From Endothia cerciana (taxonomy: Eukaryota > Ascomycota > Sordariomycetes > Diaporthales > Cryphonectriaceae), in NCBI GenBank assembly GCA_026119935.1, contig JALRMH010000009.1:372001-436000 (forward strand): a stretch of DNA of 64,000 nt, read 5' to 3'. The notes under the pieces are model-generated. The model saw nothing but the letters and a program-made list of their open reading frames with translations. It made no database searches and was not told the origin of the DNA. Position 1 is the stretch's first letter, and each line of letters begins with the position of its first letter. Position numbers and translations under genes: made by a program. Shown piece after piece: positions 12,070 through 22,797 of the stretch.

Positions 12070-13092
12070 TTCCGGGGTAGAGAGATGGCGTCCGTCCCAC
12101 ATTGATGAGGCGTCCGTCCGCTGAAGGGTGCACGGCATGATCTGAAACGTCCAAGGCGCTGGGGAAATGAACGCCAATGAAGAGAATAAATTATACTATA
12201 GTATCTTGTCCGCTTTTCATAGAAAACTCACGTCAGCATGTTAGTTGCCCCGATGCTCGTCGAGATGAATCCCCCCTCCTCCCCACACGCCTGAACCCTT
12301 GGAACTCTCGCCTGTGCCTGAGCACCCGCGTTTAATCATGGCCGCCTCGCCTCTCCCGGCCTACCGCCACCCTGGGGTCGAGCGCCTCATCCTTCCAAGC
12401 CCCAGGGATGATCATGATGGTGATGGATCTTGTCGCGCCAAGCGAGCGCAGCTCGCCGTCAGGTGGCCGCGATCCGCGTCGTGGGGCCCACGAGGCCGGC
12501 CTGGCCTTCCTACCGGGCCAAGGACGGTGGCGTCCGCCACGACAAATGAGCTGGATGGGGCCAGAACCTCACAGGGCCTGTCAGCACAGATGCGGCCTCA
12601 TCTTCTTGAAACCATCACATGTCCGTCGGAAGTGAGGAGATTTTTTCCATGCAGTCGGGAGGCAGGCCTCTCTCTACCCGCCGAGCTGCGCAGAACCATC
12701 CTAGCCCCCTCCCTCCCACCAGGCATCTCATATGTAGGGCTTCTAATGACGTTATCTAGACTAAGTGCTTCTGTATGACCACCCCCATCCCAGCTGCTCA
12801 GGGTGTTGTCTAGGTCAGAGTGTAGACATATATCTGAGCCGCAGCCTAGGTGCAGACTGTTTCCCGATCCCTTCTCCCCTTACCCGCCATCGAGCAAGAC
12901 TCGTCGTGGTTTTGTCAGTCCTTACGCCGCAGGCAGTCCATCGCCTAGTCACTCATTCTCTTGAAGGTTTCCCACCGCGGCAGGTTCCAGCCAACACGCG
13001 CACACACAACGTACTTACTACAGACGCTCATTATTTTATTTTATTTTATTTTTGCTTTGTTTTGAATCCAAATAACGAATATAACGTTGACA

Positions 13093-13968
13093 ATGTACTT
13101 CTCAACCCGTCCAGCCCTTGCCGCCCTCATCGTGGCCGGCGGTGCCCTCGTCCAGGCCTGCCCACCTAGGTATCCTCACAGCAGCAGTGCCGTACCGAGC
13201 TCCTCGGCAGCCTCGACCGCAGCCGCATACGCGGCCACCTGGACGTCCGTCCTCGTCTCCCCGGCCACCAGCACCGCCGCCGCCGCCGCGACGAGCACCT
13301 CGGCCGCCGCCTCCGCCGCGTCCACCTCGGGCCTCACCTCGGACCAGTCGGCCGCCCTAAGCACGCAGAACGGCGCGCGCTCGGACGTCGGCGAGCCCGC
13401 CCTCACCTGGAGCTCGACGCTCGCGGGCGACGCCCAGAGCTGGGCCGAGCACCTCGCGTCGCTGGGCTCACCGGGCGACCTGGTCCACTCCGGCGGCACG
13501 GGCCAGGGCGAGAACCTGTACTGGCAGAGCGACGCCAGCGGCCCGTACGCCAACGCCGCGTCGTCGTGGGTGGCCGAGAAGAGCTCGTATGACGGGGAGG
13601 CCATCGAGGACGACAGCGCGTTCGAGAACTATGGGCACTACAGTAAGTCCGGACGCACCACCGCCAAATGTTTGTTTGGCTTGGAGGACCTGGCGGGATG
13701 ATGTGCGGGTTGTGGTTTCTCCAGAGGCTGAGGCTGAGGCTGACTTTTTTTCTTCTTTCTTTTTTTTGCGTGACAGCCCAGATCATCTGGGAGAGCACGA
13801 CCGAGGTTGGGATGGGTATCGCCTCCGATGGCTCGGGTGGCTACTATGTCGTCGCCCGGTACACCCCTGAGGGCAATGTGTAAGTGACCAACAGTCCTCT
13901 CCTGGCTCATGGCGACATCGCCGGCTGACTCCAGATGTAGCATCGGCGAGACCCCCACGAGCGCCTAA
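13093..13968 (+). CDS. secreted CAP/PR-1-like protein, 3 exons
   Basis: Exons 13093-13642, 13777-13879 and 13941-13968 give 226 aa. The N-terminus is a signal peptide (about 1-22), followed by a low-complexity Ser/Ala/Thr region (about 25-80) and a CAP domain. CAP marks are LTWSSTLAGDAQSWAEHLA, HSGGTGQGENLYW, and HYTQIIWEST joined across intron 1, then GYYVVARYTPEGN. The protein could end at the TAA at 13881-13883, but a GTAAGT donor overlaps that stop. Splicing to the TAG acceptor at 13940 adds a family-like ending (GNVIGE, then six residues), so the 3-exon form is preferred. CAP proteins are extracellular, and some fungal members bind sterols or lipids. Function here is inferred only from the family. 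Confidence 0.87.
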
Positions 13969-16750
13969 GGGTGGCGGCCACACCCCGTGACCGAGCTCAC
14001 ACGAGACACCCGGACAAGGCCTCCTCCGGCAAATGGCCGTAGGCGATCCCAGGCCCACTCTTGCCTGGTCACGATTGATTGATGAGACCATTTTTGACCT
14101 AACTTCCCGCGGGCGATGCTGGAAGGCCTCGGCCGGCTGGAGCGCACGGCGACGACTTGGCCCTGTGCCGAGTTCCCCAGCCGCCTTTTGATTCACCTTC
14201 TCTTGTAAATATATATAAACTCACCAGAATAAATTATGCGCTGCCCTGTCGGCGTGACACCAGGCCTCTCAATGACCTCCATCTGCTTGTTCCCCTCTGG
14301 CTTGACAGCCATGGCGAAGTACTCCCTACTGTCTCTAGACCCAAGGTCACGAGCACGTCTATAGCAAGATGCATACCTCGTGCCACATGACATAGACAGA
14401 GATGTGTTGGAGGCGTACGCCTTATCCAACAAGCGACCGCCTTACCGCTCAGGGAGAGCACTATGCGCTGGCAGAGCACTGACCGACGCCAGGCGCCGGA
14501 GGGGCCTTCTCAAGAAATTGAGTATCGCTTTTGCGAATCATCAGTAATGCGCCGTCTCGAATATATGTCGGCTGAGGGTTTAGGGGTACAACATGCTCTC
14601 GTAAACGACATGGGTGCGATTCATTCAGGCCTGAAGACCTTGAGGCCCCAAGTGATGGTCTCTGCATGTGTCAAGTAGAAGAAGAAGCCTGGCAAGGAGA
14701 CACGAGGATCATTGACGAGTCAACACGGCACAGGAATCGCATTGAGAAGCCCAAAAAGGTCACTATAAAAGTGGATGACCTCGTAATTATACGTAGTCTT
14801 GACAGTCCACGGCATGTTCGTATTCACACAAACATCATTATGGCGGCTCACAACCGTACTGAGAACGTGAGCCCGTTAATGTCAGCGTATGGTCCTACCA
14901 AACAACTCGTAGTTCTGTACGAGAAGGGGCCAATAGAGACGCATGGCCCATTCAGACCAAGGCACAGCCGCTCCACCCTCTCTCGATCCCGGGCACGGGA
15001 ACCCTTCCGGAACACTGTGGGGGAAAATGAACGGTCTCGTCCCATCGCGATCTTTCCCATTCATGTTCTAGCCTCTCCAACCCCGGGCGCCCTAAGCAGT
15101 AATTACTGTCACGCGTGAACGGGATGTGCCACAGGTTCCTGCTCAGGGACCCGGGCCGCCTAGGCCGGCCGGCCTGGCTCCATTGTCTCTTTTCCTTTTC
15201 CTTTTTTTTTTCTTCCTTTTTCTTCCTTTTTTTTCCTTCCTCAATTCTGCGAAATGAGGGGTGGGCCCGGCGCTTACTGGGCATTGTTGGCGGACGGGGG
15301 CGGGGGGGCACGCAGCCTCACCAAATAGCCTCTGTGCCACCTCGCCTGATGAAATCCTACCCGTCCCCACGCAAGGGTCGACAGGGCAACGTTGCATCAT
15401 GCAAATCCCCTTTAAGGCTGACCGTGTACCTGGGGGCTTCGGAGGATGTGTGCCAGTGGACTCCGTCGAGGAGGCTGAGTAAGGTTCGGTCTGTTTGTGG
15501 AAGGCTTTTGGGTGGGCCTATTTCCCGTCGCCGCCCGGCGAATGATTGCTCATGGGGCTGACCACCCCCTGAAATGAATGTTGGAAGATATCCCCGAGTG
15601 AGGCGGCGAATCTTGCTGGGTATTACTACCGCAGCACTACTACCACCACCGCCCCTGCGAGTCTCCAACGTGAGATTCCAGACTGTAAACCGGACAGGAA
15701 GGCTGGCCAATATTGACTCGTATCACGAGAGAGAAGGCGGATACGAAGAAAGTGTCTTACGACACGAAACCTCGACAGACACCTCGACAGACAGTCATAG
15801 CCGAGCCGGTAAGCTTTACGGGTACTAGACGGAGATCTGCAGGAACGGATAGACCAAAGGATAACCTTATTCACACCGTCGTATCGACCTGTCAACTGAC
15901 CGCCGCGGCACGCATTGACAGGATGGATCCGACGACCTGGGAGAAGCTTGCACAGAGCTGGGAGCTGGAAATAAGATTTACATGGCGGTGGGCCCCCCCC
16001 CCCTCACTTCCTGACAGCCCCGGGCAGGCCTGCACCGCCGCCCGCAGCCAACAAAATAACCAACCCCAGTTTTCAGTCCATTTATATTGGTACCACGCAC
16101 ATAGTATTTGCCCGCTGGACGGATCGCCCTTGTGTGATATCGTGGGTACTTGGGCGGCGCGGCCGGAAATTACACGCACAGCGTGACAGAGGGTCCAATT
16201 GGTCTAATTTGCCCCTGCCATTACGGCCGCGCCTTGGCGGGAACCTCTTACCACAGCAGGATTGGACATCCTGTTGCTATTAGACGAGTCAGCGCCATGC
16301 GCATTAGGTGAGGGAGCCCCTGAGCGCCCAGCGCGCCCCCCCCCCCCCGGCATGAACCCGGAAGGGAAGGGAAGGGAAGGGAAGGGCAGGGCAGGGCAGG
16401 GCAGGGCAGGGCAGGGCTCTCTCATCACACGAGGGCAAAGACGATGACCTCCTCGTCTTTGGGGGACAGCGCCGGGCTAAATAAAAGTGCTCCGCCTCTC
16501 CAGGGCACACCGTCTCCTCAGCTCGTGACCCTTACCTCCTCGCCTCCTCGTCCCTCACCACCAAAGCCGAAGGAAACGTTTCCCGTTCTCTAGAAGCTTT
16601 ACCAGTCACTCATTCAGACAACCTCTTTTTATTAATTCCTCACGCTCGTTACTGCTTCTTGCTTTCCCGTGGCCTGCCCCCTCTCTCACCCCATCGCGGC
16701 CCGTATACCATACCATTTACGTCTTAATACCATAAAACCAAATCACAAAA
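13969..16750. other. 2.8-kb intergenic stretch
   Basis: No gene is supportable on either strand. It contains pyrimidine-rich runs (about 15184-15240), a C run (16336-16348), a pentanucleotide repeat, and near the right end a CT-rich leader typical of highly expressed fungal genes upstream of the GPI-protein gene. An AAATAAAAG element near 16479 could be part of that promoter. Confidence 0.45.
16360..16416. repeat. compound pentanucleotide repeat
   Basis: About five copies of GGGAA run directly into about six copies of GGGCA. The switch between two related units suggests expansion after a point change. It is preceded by a 13-nt C run. Confidence 0.9.
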
Positions 16751-17792
16751 ATGGCCTTCAAGATCTCTGCCGTGGCCCTCCTGGCTCTCGTCTCTGCCGC
16801 CGCGGCCCAGACGCCCGGCTTCGATGCCATCACCACCCCCCTCACGGACGAGGCCGTCCCGGCCTGCGCAAACTATGTGATCAACTGGGACTACACCTCC
16901 GCGTACCCCTCGACCATCACCATCCAGCTCCTCGAGGGCGCCACCCCCGGCACCCTGCAGCTCGGCCCCGTCATTGCCAGTGAGTTCTCCCACCGGGGCT
17001 ATCCCCTTCCCAGCGCAGGAGGTCTCGAGAAGCGCGGCGGGACTAACACCTTTTATCTCAGGCGGCATCGACAACAGCGCCGCGTCCTACACCTGGGCCG
17101 TCGACTGCTCCCTCGGCGCGGATGCCACCTACGGTCTGAAGATCACCTACGACGCCGACACCACGGGCGCCACCTTCCAGTACTCCAACCCCTTCCAGAT
17201 CACCCCGGCCTCCAGCTCCTCCTCCTCGGCGGTGTCGTCGTCGTCGTCGTCGGCTGCCACCTCTGCCGCGCCCACCACAGCCGCTGCCACCACCACCTCG
17301 GCGCCCAGCCAGGAGGACGTCGGCTCCTCCACCATCTTCTCGACGCAGTACGTGACCATCACCAGCTGCGCCGCGACCGTCACCGACTGCCCCGCCCGCA
17401 GCACCGTGGTCTCCTCGTACGTCTCGGCCGTGACCAGCGGCGCCGGTGCCGTCTCCGGCTCCGCCTCCGGCGCCGCCTCCGGCGCCGCCTCCGCCCCCGC
17501 GTCGTCCGCCGCCCCCTCGGGCCTCTCCGCCGTCAGCACCTTCTCGACCGCCAGCCCCGTCGTCACCAGCAAGCCCTACCCGGCCGGCAACGGCACCATC
17601 CCCAACGGCAGCGGCCTGGGCACCGTCACCCTGCCCAAGTCCGCCACCGGCTCCGGCAGCTCCCCCACCTCGGCCACCTCGGCCGGCGCGTCCGCCTCGG
17701 CGTCTTCCCCCGCGACTGCCGGTGCCGGTAAGGTCGCTGCCGGATCGCTGGTGGCCGCTGCCGGGCTTGTGGCCGCCGTGTTTGCCCTGTAA
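16751..17792 (+). CDS. KNH-like, Ser/Thr-rich GPI-anchored wall protein, 2 exons
   Basis: Exons 16751-16979 and 17062-17792 give 319 aa. Residues 1-19 are a signal peptide ending in AAAAQ. A compact N-terminal domain of about 105 residues resembles the yeast cell wall synthesis Kre9/Knh1-type domain (NYVINWDY, TIQLLEG, YTWAVDCSLGADATYGLKI, SNPFQITP). A long Ser/Ala/Thr-rich stretch with poly-Ser runs follows; it is expected to be heavily O-glycosylated. The last 20 residues are hydrophobic with small residues before them, as for GPI anchoring. It would sit on the plasma membrane or be linked to wall glucan. Coding sequence includes imperfect repeats of a Gly-Ala-Ala-Ser unit near 17455-17490. 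Confidence 0.87.
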
Positions 17793-18094
17793 GGGAGGGG
17801 TGGTGGGTTTGGACCTGTGCGGCGGGTGAAGGGTGAGGGGGTGGAGAAAGGGATAATAGGGCGTAATGTTTTGGATACCCAGCATGGTAGAGTAATGGCA
17901 CTTGTAAAGAAAGGAAAGAATTGGAACATAGGCGAATCTATTGCCGTCTTTCCGCCTATGAATTATGGCTCGGGGTCTCACAACTACGGCTCGTGACAGG
18001 ATGGTGTCACCTATGTCTCTCTGGGACTTGCGAATGATCGGATACAGTAACGGCCTGTGCAAACCTGGCGTTGTACCACGCCGAATTGGTCCCT
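17793..18094. other. 3' region between convergent genes
   Basis: About 300 nt with no coding signal, between the GPI-protein stop and the end of the degenerate BTB gene on the opposite strand. Confidence 0.45.
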
Positions 18095-19044
18095 TCAATC
18101 CCTGCCGCAGCACCACTTGTACTGGCCGGTGGTGACGGGGTCGATGGTGAGGCAGGACGAGGCCCGGCGGTAGCACGTAGGGCACTCGTACGGCGCCGAC
18201 ATCGCGTCCTGATCGGCCAGCGGCGCGCACCCCGAGCTGAAGCGGTAGTCCCACATGAAGTGCCTGCTCGCCAGGCCCAACGCCAGGCCCGCGTGGAAGC
18301 CCCGGGCCCCGCCGGCCATCCTGCTGAGGAGCCCCTTCGGCATGTGCTCGCGCATGTGCAGCACGAAGGCCACGAGGGTCTTCTGCAGCCGCCGGGCGGG
18401 GGCGATGATGTAGGCCAGCGTGGTGGCCCTGCAGAGGGTCCTCGGCGATCTCGGGGATGTGGTCGACGGCCCAGGACTCCAGCCACGCGGGCCCGCCGCC
18501 GTCGTCCTGCAGGTCCAGCCGGAAGGTGAAGAGGTCCACCGCGATCTGGCCGAACGCGTCGCAGGGCCGGTCGAAGGCGTCCTCTCCCAGACTGAGGAGC
18601 AGGAAGTAGTCTGCGTGGACCCAGGGCCGGACGTAGGTCTCGAGGCAGAGAGAGGCGTGTCGACCTCCGATCTCAGCCTCGGGCAGAGGCAGGCCTAGGT
18701 ACTGGATCATTAACTCTACTCAGGCACGGAGTGGGAGAATGCCACAGAAGTGGGGCTGGAGGAGAATGATGGTTGGGCAAGAGGAGGTCAGGAGGCAGCT
18801 GGTAGAAGGGCTGTATCATACTGCCTGTGTAGAGGTACTCCAAGAGATGCCCATGACTGTTGGGTCTATGTTGTCGACGCGTATCTGGCCGGGCTGGGCC
18901 TCCTCCCAGTTGTTTGAAAGGGCGGCCTTGAACCAGGGGCGCCGCAGGCAGAGGGCGCACCTGTGGAGCTTCCACCCGGGCGCCCTTGCGGAAGATCTCG
19001 ACATCGGTGTACCCGCCGGACTGGAACAGCCTGTGGACGGTTGG
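18095..19044 (-). pseudogene. BTB/POZ-domain protein gene with three frameshifts
   Basis: Read from 19044 down, the BTB fold is recognisable but changes frame. YTDVEIFRKGARV is in one frame; near 18970 one extra base moves HRCALCLRRPWFKAALSNNW, EEAQPGQIRV and NIDP into a second frame. Near 18845 a missing base restores the first frame for LLEYLYTGSM. A small intron follows (donor near 18806, acceptor near 18723), then YLGLPLPEAEIGG and ETYVRPWVHADYFLLLSLG. Near 18436 another extra base shifts the frame again before LVAFVLHMREHM and a Cys-rich end (YECPTCYRR). BTB proteins act as interaction adaptors, often in ubiquitin ligases. The 5' start is unresolved: a stop lies just upstream unless the TAG at 19045-19047 is a splice acceptor. 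Sequencing error could also explain single-base shifts. Confidence 0.65.
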
Positions 19045-20309
19045 CTACGAGCACCTCACTAGCATAACTGCCTTACTAACTTCAGATAACCCTCCGAAGC
19101 GGTGGAAGACATCTTTGGGGGTGGTCTCGAGAGGGCGACCCGGCGGGGTTGGGAGCTGTGACGTTTGTTGGTGGTACGGCGAGGCTCTGACAGTGCTGAA
19201 CACTGCTTTTCTTTTGGGAGGGGGCAGCGAGGATCAGTGCAGCAGCTGATGAGAGAGAGAGGAAGGCAGCGTGCGTCTCAACAATAACTGCAGCCACAGT
19301 TGTTCTTGTAGTGAGGAGTGGAGAGTTGGAGGCCATATGGCTAATATCCAGATTTTTAGAAGCTCATCGAGACCATATTACCAGCGGAAGCTCTATTTAT
19401 CTCAGGCATTGGTACTGGGGATACCATTACAAGTTTCCATCTAAGGTATCATTACCATTACCATGAGCCGAAACTAAATGCTTGCTAATGAATTCACCGT
19501 CTCACCAGGTATGAGCAAGACCCACACACAGGCTCATGTTTGGCTCGGTCCCTACTGATGAAAAGATGTAGTGAGTGAGTGATAGTCTCAAGTGAGGGAG
19601 TCCACGTCCGCAGGCCAGTTGAGCAGAGCGCGTTAGGATGTAATAAGGTACCTAGGCATCCATCTCCGAGCAGGCCTGCACATTGCGAGCTCCAGTCAGA
19701 AGCTGAACGAAAACCACTATTGTAAAATCATGCTACTAGTTTGGTCTCATGAGAGACGGGCCGCCCTGTGGCACCATGTTGATATTTTTGCGCCAACTTC
19801 CACATTTGGCGCAGGCTGCCCTGATTTTCTTCTGTTGGACATTCTATTCTGTGGTGAGTTTTGTGTCAATACACGCAGGAATTCCTAGGAAGCAGAGCAG
19901 GAAGCAGACCGTAGGCGGGTCCTTTGCAGCTTTTCAACCTCACCTTATACAATACCCAGTAATTACATGTCCCTTCAAGCCTTTGTTTGATCTAGGAGAC
20001 ATTCAAGATTTCCAGGAATCCACCACAATCTGGAGGATTCTAGTCGGGCACTAGAAGAACATTGGGACAGGTCCCCTCTTAATCACTGGAAATATCCGTA
20101 CATAGCTCAATCTGATCTTTCATTGCATTGCGTACAGGAGAGAAGCTCGGCTGGAAAATTGACGTCATCGGCCTTGTGAACTCACCCTCACCCTCACCCT
20201 CACCCTCACACCACTACACTACAGTATAACACCCTCACCGCTCTCGTCTCACATCAACTTTCCAATCCCCCTGTAAGAGACCATCTCGACCTCATCATAA
20301 TCTACAAAC
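19045..20309. other. intergenic
   Basis: No gene is supportable. It may contain the missing 5' exon of the BTB gene: on minus an open stretch begins with an ATG at 19336, but it has no recognisable features. The right end carries a CTCACC repeat in the presumed promoter of the GFA gene. Confidence 0.4.
20181..20211. repeat. CTCACC hexanucleotide repeat in promoter
   Basis: About five tandem CTCACC units, roughly 100 nt upstream of the GFA-protein ATG, in the position of a core promoter or 5' leader. Confidence 0.9.
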
Positions 20310-21069
20310 ATGTCGTCCACGCATCCAGGTCACCAGCACGACGGCGAGGCGTGGAAGACGGACCATCCATACCAAAGGCCAGAGGACGACGATGGCTTCA
20401 GAGCAGAGTGGGAGGGGTCCTGTCACTGTGGCCGGATACATTACCTGTTGAGCAGGGAGAAGCCGCTGGCTTCCAAGTACTGTCACTGCGCCGACTGCCA
20501 GACCATGCACGCCGTGAGGTCGCCCGCCCTTACGCCGTCAACTGTCTTGGCCTCCTGCTCTTTCAGGCCCGTCTCCATGGCCTTCCCTCCTGCCCCCCTG
20601 TCCTGTTCCATGTTCTGTTGTTAATGTCTTCCCCTGTATATGGTTCTACCGTCCCCCCCCCCCCCCCCTGGCCACCCCATCACTAACAGTGCCTCAGGCC
20701 GCCTTTCAGTGGGCCACGATCTTCCACAAAGCCGACATCCGCTTCAGGCATGGCACCGACGGCCTGTCCTTCTACTCATCCACACTCAAGCAGCCCGTCC
20801 ACTCGCTGCCGTGCAAGGTCTACTGCGGTGCCTGCCACACGCCGATCATGGACGAGGGGCGGAACATGATCATGCTGTTCCCGGAGCTCATCGGGGGCCT
20901 CAGGACGGCCAGGGGGCGGGAGGCGTTCAAGGTGCGGGATCACATCTGCTGGCCCGGGCGGGCCGTGGACGAGGGTGTGTTTGAGGGGGACGGGGTGAGG
21001 AAGTGGGCGGGGGTCGATAGGCGGAGTCAGCTCGTGGAGGACGGGAGTGGCAAGGCGCAGTGGACATGA
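20310..21069 (+). CDS. GFA/CENP-V domain zinc protein, 2 exons
   Basis: Exons 20310-20513 and 20698-21069 give 191 aa. The GFA zinc-binding cysteines are in place: GSCHCGRIHY and KYCHCADCQTMH in exon 1, and VYCGACHTPIMDEGRN in exon 2. FQWATIFHK follows the splice junction, as in fungal homologues. The intron (184 nt) contains a long C run, which makes the exact acceptor (CAG at 20695-20697) the least certain point. The family is named after glutathione-dependent formaldehyde-activating enzyme, but most fungal members have no proven reaction. No signal peptide is seen, so it is probably cytosolic. It converges on the GH27 gene with only 57 nt between stops. Confidence 0.88.
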
Positions 21070-21126
21070 TATCTAAGGGGCCTGGTATTGGGACGACGGG
21101 GTGTACGAGACGGAGATATTATTATT

Positions 21127-22797
21127 TCACACAGCTACCCCGACAGGAAGGGCGACCACCTGCTCGTTGGTCAGGTATCCGCACGCCTCCAAGAGAGCTG
21201 CTGGGTCGCCGTCCCCGCTCTGGTCCTCCGTCAGGCACAGGCCCGAGGCGGCGTTGACCAGGTTCCCCGAGATGAAGTAGTCCCACCTGTTCGCGCTCCC
21301 GGCATCACACCCAGACGCCCCCGAGACGACCGTCCCGTCCCCCGGCGTGAGGCAGGCGTCCGGCCGGAGGAGGCTGTTGACGTGTCCGTCCGGCCTGACC
21401 CTCCACACCTGTGCGTCCGCCGCGGTGCAGTTAGCCCAGCTCACGGCGCCGGACGCCGCGTCCGTCAGGCAGCTCAGCGAGTACGTGTTGAAAATCATGC
21501 CGGTCGGGTACGTGGGCACGGCGCCGCCCGGAGAGGGGTTCGAGAGGCGGTAGACGCCTGTGCCGTGGGAGGGGACGGCGCTTGCGGTGATGCCCGCCTC
21601 GCCCAGGCCGGCGGTGGTGTTGGCCCCCGTCCAGAGGTCCCTGACGACGATGCTCCCGGGCGTGGGGAGGTCGTCCGGGAAGATCCCGACCCTCGCCCAC
21701 GGCACGCTCAGGTCCGCCGGGTCGTCCCCCCGGTTCAGGACGGTGACCAGCCTGTCCCCGTTATACAGGCTCCTCGTCAGCACGTCCCACGTCCCGTCCT
21801 GGCTTACCAGCGTGGCCTGTTGCACCAGCGGGTCCTGGTCCACGGCGATCAGGTCCCGGTTCGTGAGATACTCCCTCTCGGCCTCGGTCATGCTCAGCAC
21901 GTCCGTGCTCAGGATCAGCGGCGCGCTCAGGCTGCACCACAGCGCGAAGTGGCTCCGGCGCTCGTCGTCCGTGTAGTCGAGGTGGTCCACGTTCAGGAAG
22001 TCTGGGTCGTTCACGTAGCCCGGCCGCTGGAACCGGGCGAGCCGCACCTCCTGCCCGTAGTTGAACAGCACCGAGTCCCACCCCGTGATGTCGGGCCAGT
22101 AGGCCGTGCTGTTCCAGACCAGCGTGTCGCGGGAGTGGCGCGCGAGCTGGCCGGACCGCGGCACCCAGGTCATGACGGCGTACCAGTCCGTGAGGTTGGC
22201 CGCCTCGGCGAAGTAGGCCGGGGCGGACTGCGAGAAGGCCATCTGGTCCGGCCACATGGACGACAGGATCCCGTGCCACCTCCCGTAGACGGCCCTGTAG
22301 CCGGCCTCGGTCGCGTCTGGCATGTTGCACCCGTCCAGCTTGAGGTACTCGAACCCCCACCCGACGAACGTGTCGGCGTCGAGCTGCTCGCGGCCGTACG
22401 CGCCCGGGAACCCGCCGCAGGACCTATCACCCGCGTCCGTGTAGATGCCCGGGGTGAAGCCGCGCGCCTTCAGGAAGCCGGCGAGCCAGGGCAGCCCGCG
22501 CGGGAACTTGGCCGGGTCCCACTGCATGCTCCCGTTGGCGGCGCGCGTCATCAGGGACCACTCGTCGTCGAGGTTGATGCGGTTGTAGCCGGCGGCCAGG
22601 AGGCCCTTGGCGACCATGGCCTCGGCGGTCTGGACGAAGAGGGACTCGTTGAGGGCGCCCATGTAGCGCGACCAGTCGTTGAAGCCCATCGGGGGCAGCG
22701 GGGAGAGGACGCCGGGCGGGTCGAAGCCCGCCAGGGCCGGGGAGGCGAGGAGGAGGAGCTGGGAGGCCATGGCGACGACGAGGAGGAGGAGGATCAT
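21127..22797 (-). CDS. secreted GH27 alpha-galactosidase with ricin-type C-terminal domain
   Basis: A single exon of 556 aa from the ATG at 22797. An in-frame ATG at 22869 would add 24 polar residues before the signal peptide, so it is rejected. Residues 1-24 form the signal peptide. The GH27 domain begins at PPMGFNDWSRY; the nucleophile is Asp155 in YLKLDGCN and the acid/base is Asp266 in VNDPDFL. RINLDDEW and CSLSAPLILSTDV are further family marks. After a C-terminal beta domain, about 110 residues (CLTDAASG, ACLTPGDG, NRWDY, GLCLTEDQSGDG) resemble a ricin-type beta-trefoil (CBM13-like), as in some Aspergillus AglB-type enzymes. It would release terminal alpha-1,6-galactose from galactomannans or oligosaccharides outside the cell. 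Confidence 0.94.
   Translation of the reverse strand: MILLLLVVAMASQLLLLASPALAGFDPPGVLSPLPPMGFNDWSRYMGALNESLFVQTAEAMVAKGLLAAGYNRINLDDEWSLMTRAANGSMQWDPAKFPRGLPWLAGFLKARGFTPGIYTDAGDRSCGGFPGAYGREQLDADTFVGWGFEYLKLDGCNMPDATEAGYRAVYGRWHGILSSMWPDQMAFSQSAPAYFAEAANLTDWYAVMTWVPRSGQLARHSRDTLVWNSTAYWPDITGWDSVLFNYGQEVRLARFQRPGYVNDPDFLNVDHLDYTDDERRSHFALWCSLSAPLILSTDVLSMTEAEREYLTNRDLIAVDQDPLVQQATLVSQDGTWDVLTRSLYNGDRLVTVLNRGDDPADLSVPWARVGIFPDDLPTPGSIVVRDLWTGANTTAGLGEAGITASAVPSHGTGVYRLSNPSPGGAVPTYPTGMIFNTYSLSCLTDAASGAVSWANCTAADAQVWRVRPDGHVNSLLRPDACLTPGDGTVVSGASGCDAGSANRWDYFISGNLVNAASGLCLTEDQSGDGDPAALLEACGYLTNEQVVALPVGVAV

Larger units (their letters stand above)
10199..13092. other. 2.9-kb intergenic stretch
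   Basis: No gene is supportable. It includes the GH5 promoter at the left, a GAA microsatellite (10891-10926), a TATAAAA element on + near 11267 with no recognisable gene after it, a run of A (12053-12069), and a T/A-rich stretch (about 13028-13060) just before the CAP-protein start, which is probably its 5' leader or core promoter. Confidence 0.5.

Noticed and set aside
11398..12778. Several 60-160-codon frames around a TATAAAA element.
   Set aside because: No motif, no splice-consistent extension and biased composition; not supported as genes.
17058..18710. A 550-codon open frame on minus, antisense to the GPI-protein gene.
   Set aside because: Its left part is a Gly/Arg-rich shadow of the Ser/Ala-rich sense gene; only its 5' end overlaps real BTB coding sequence.
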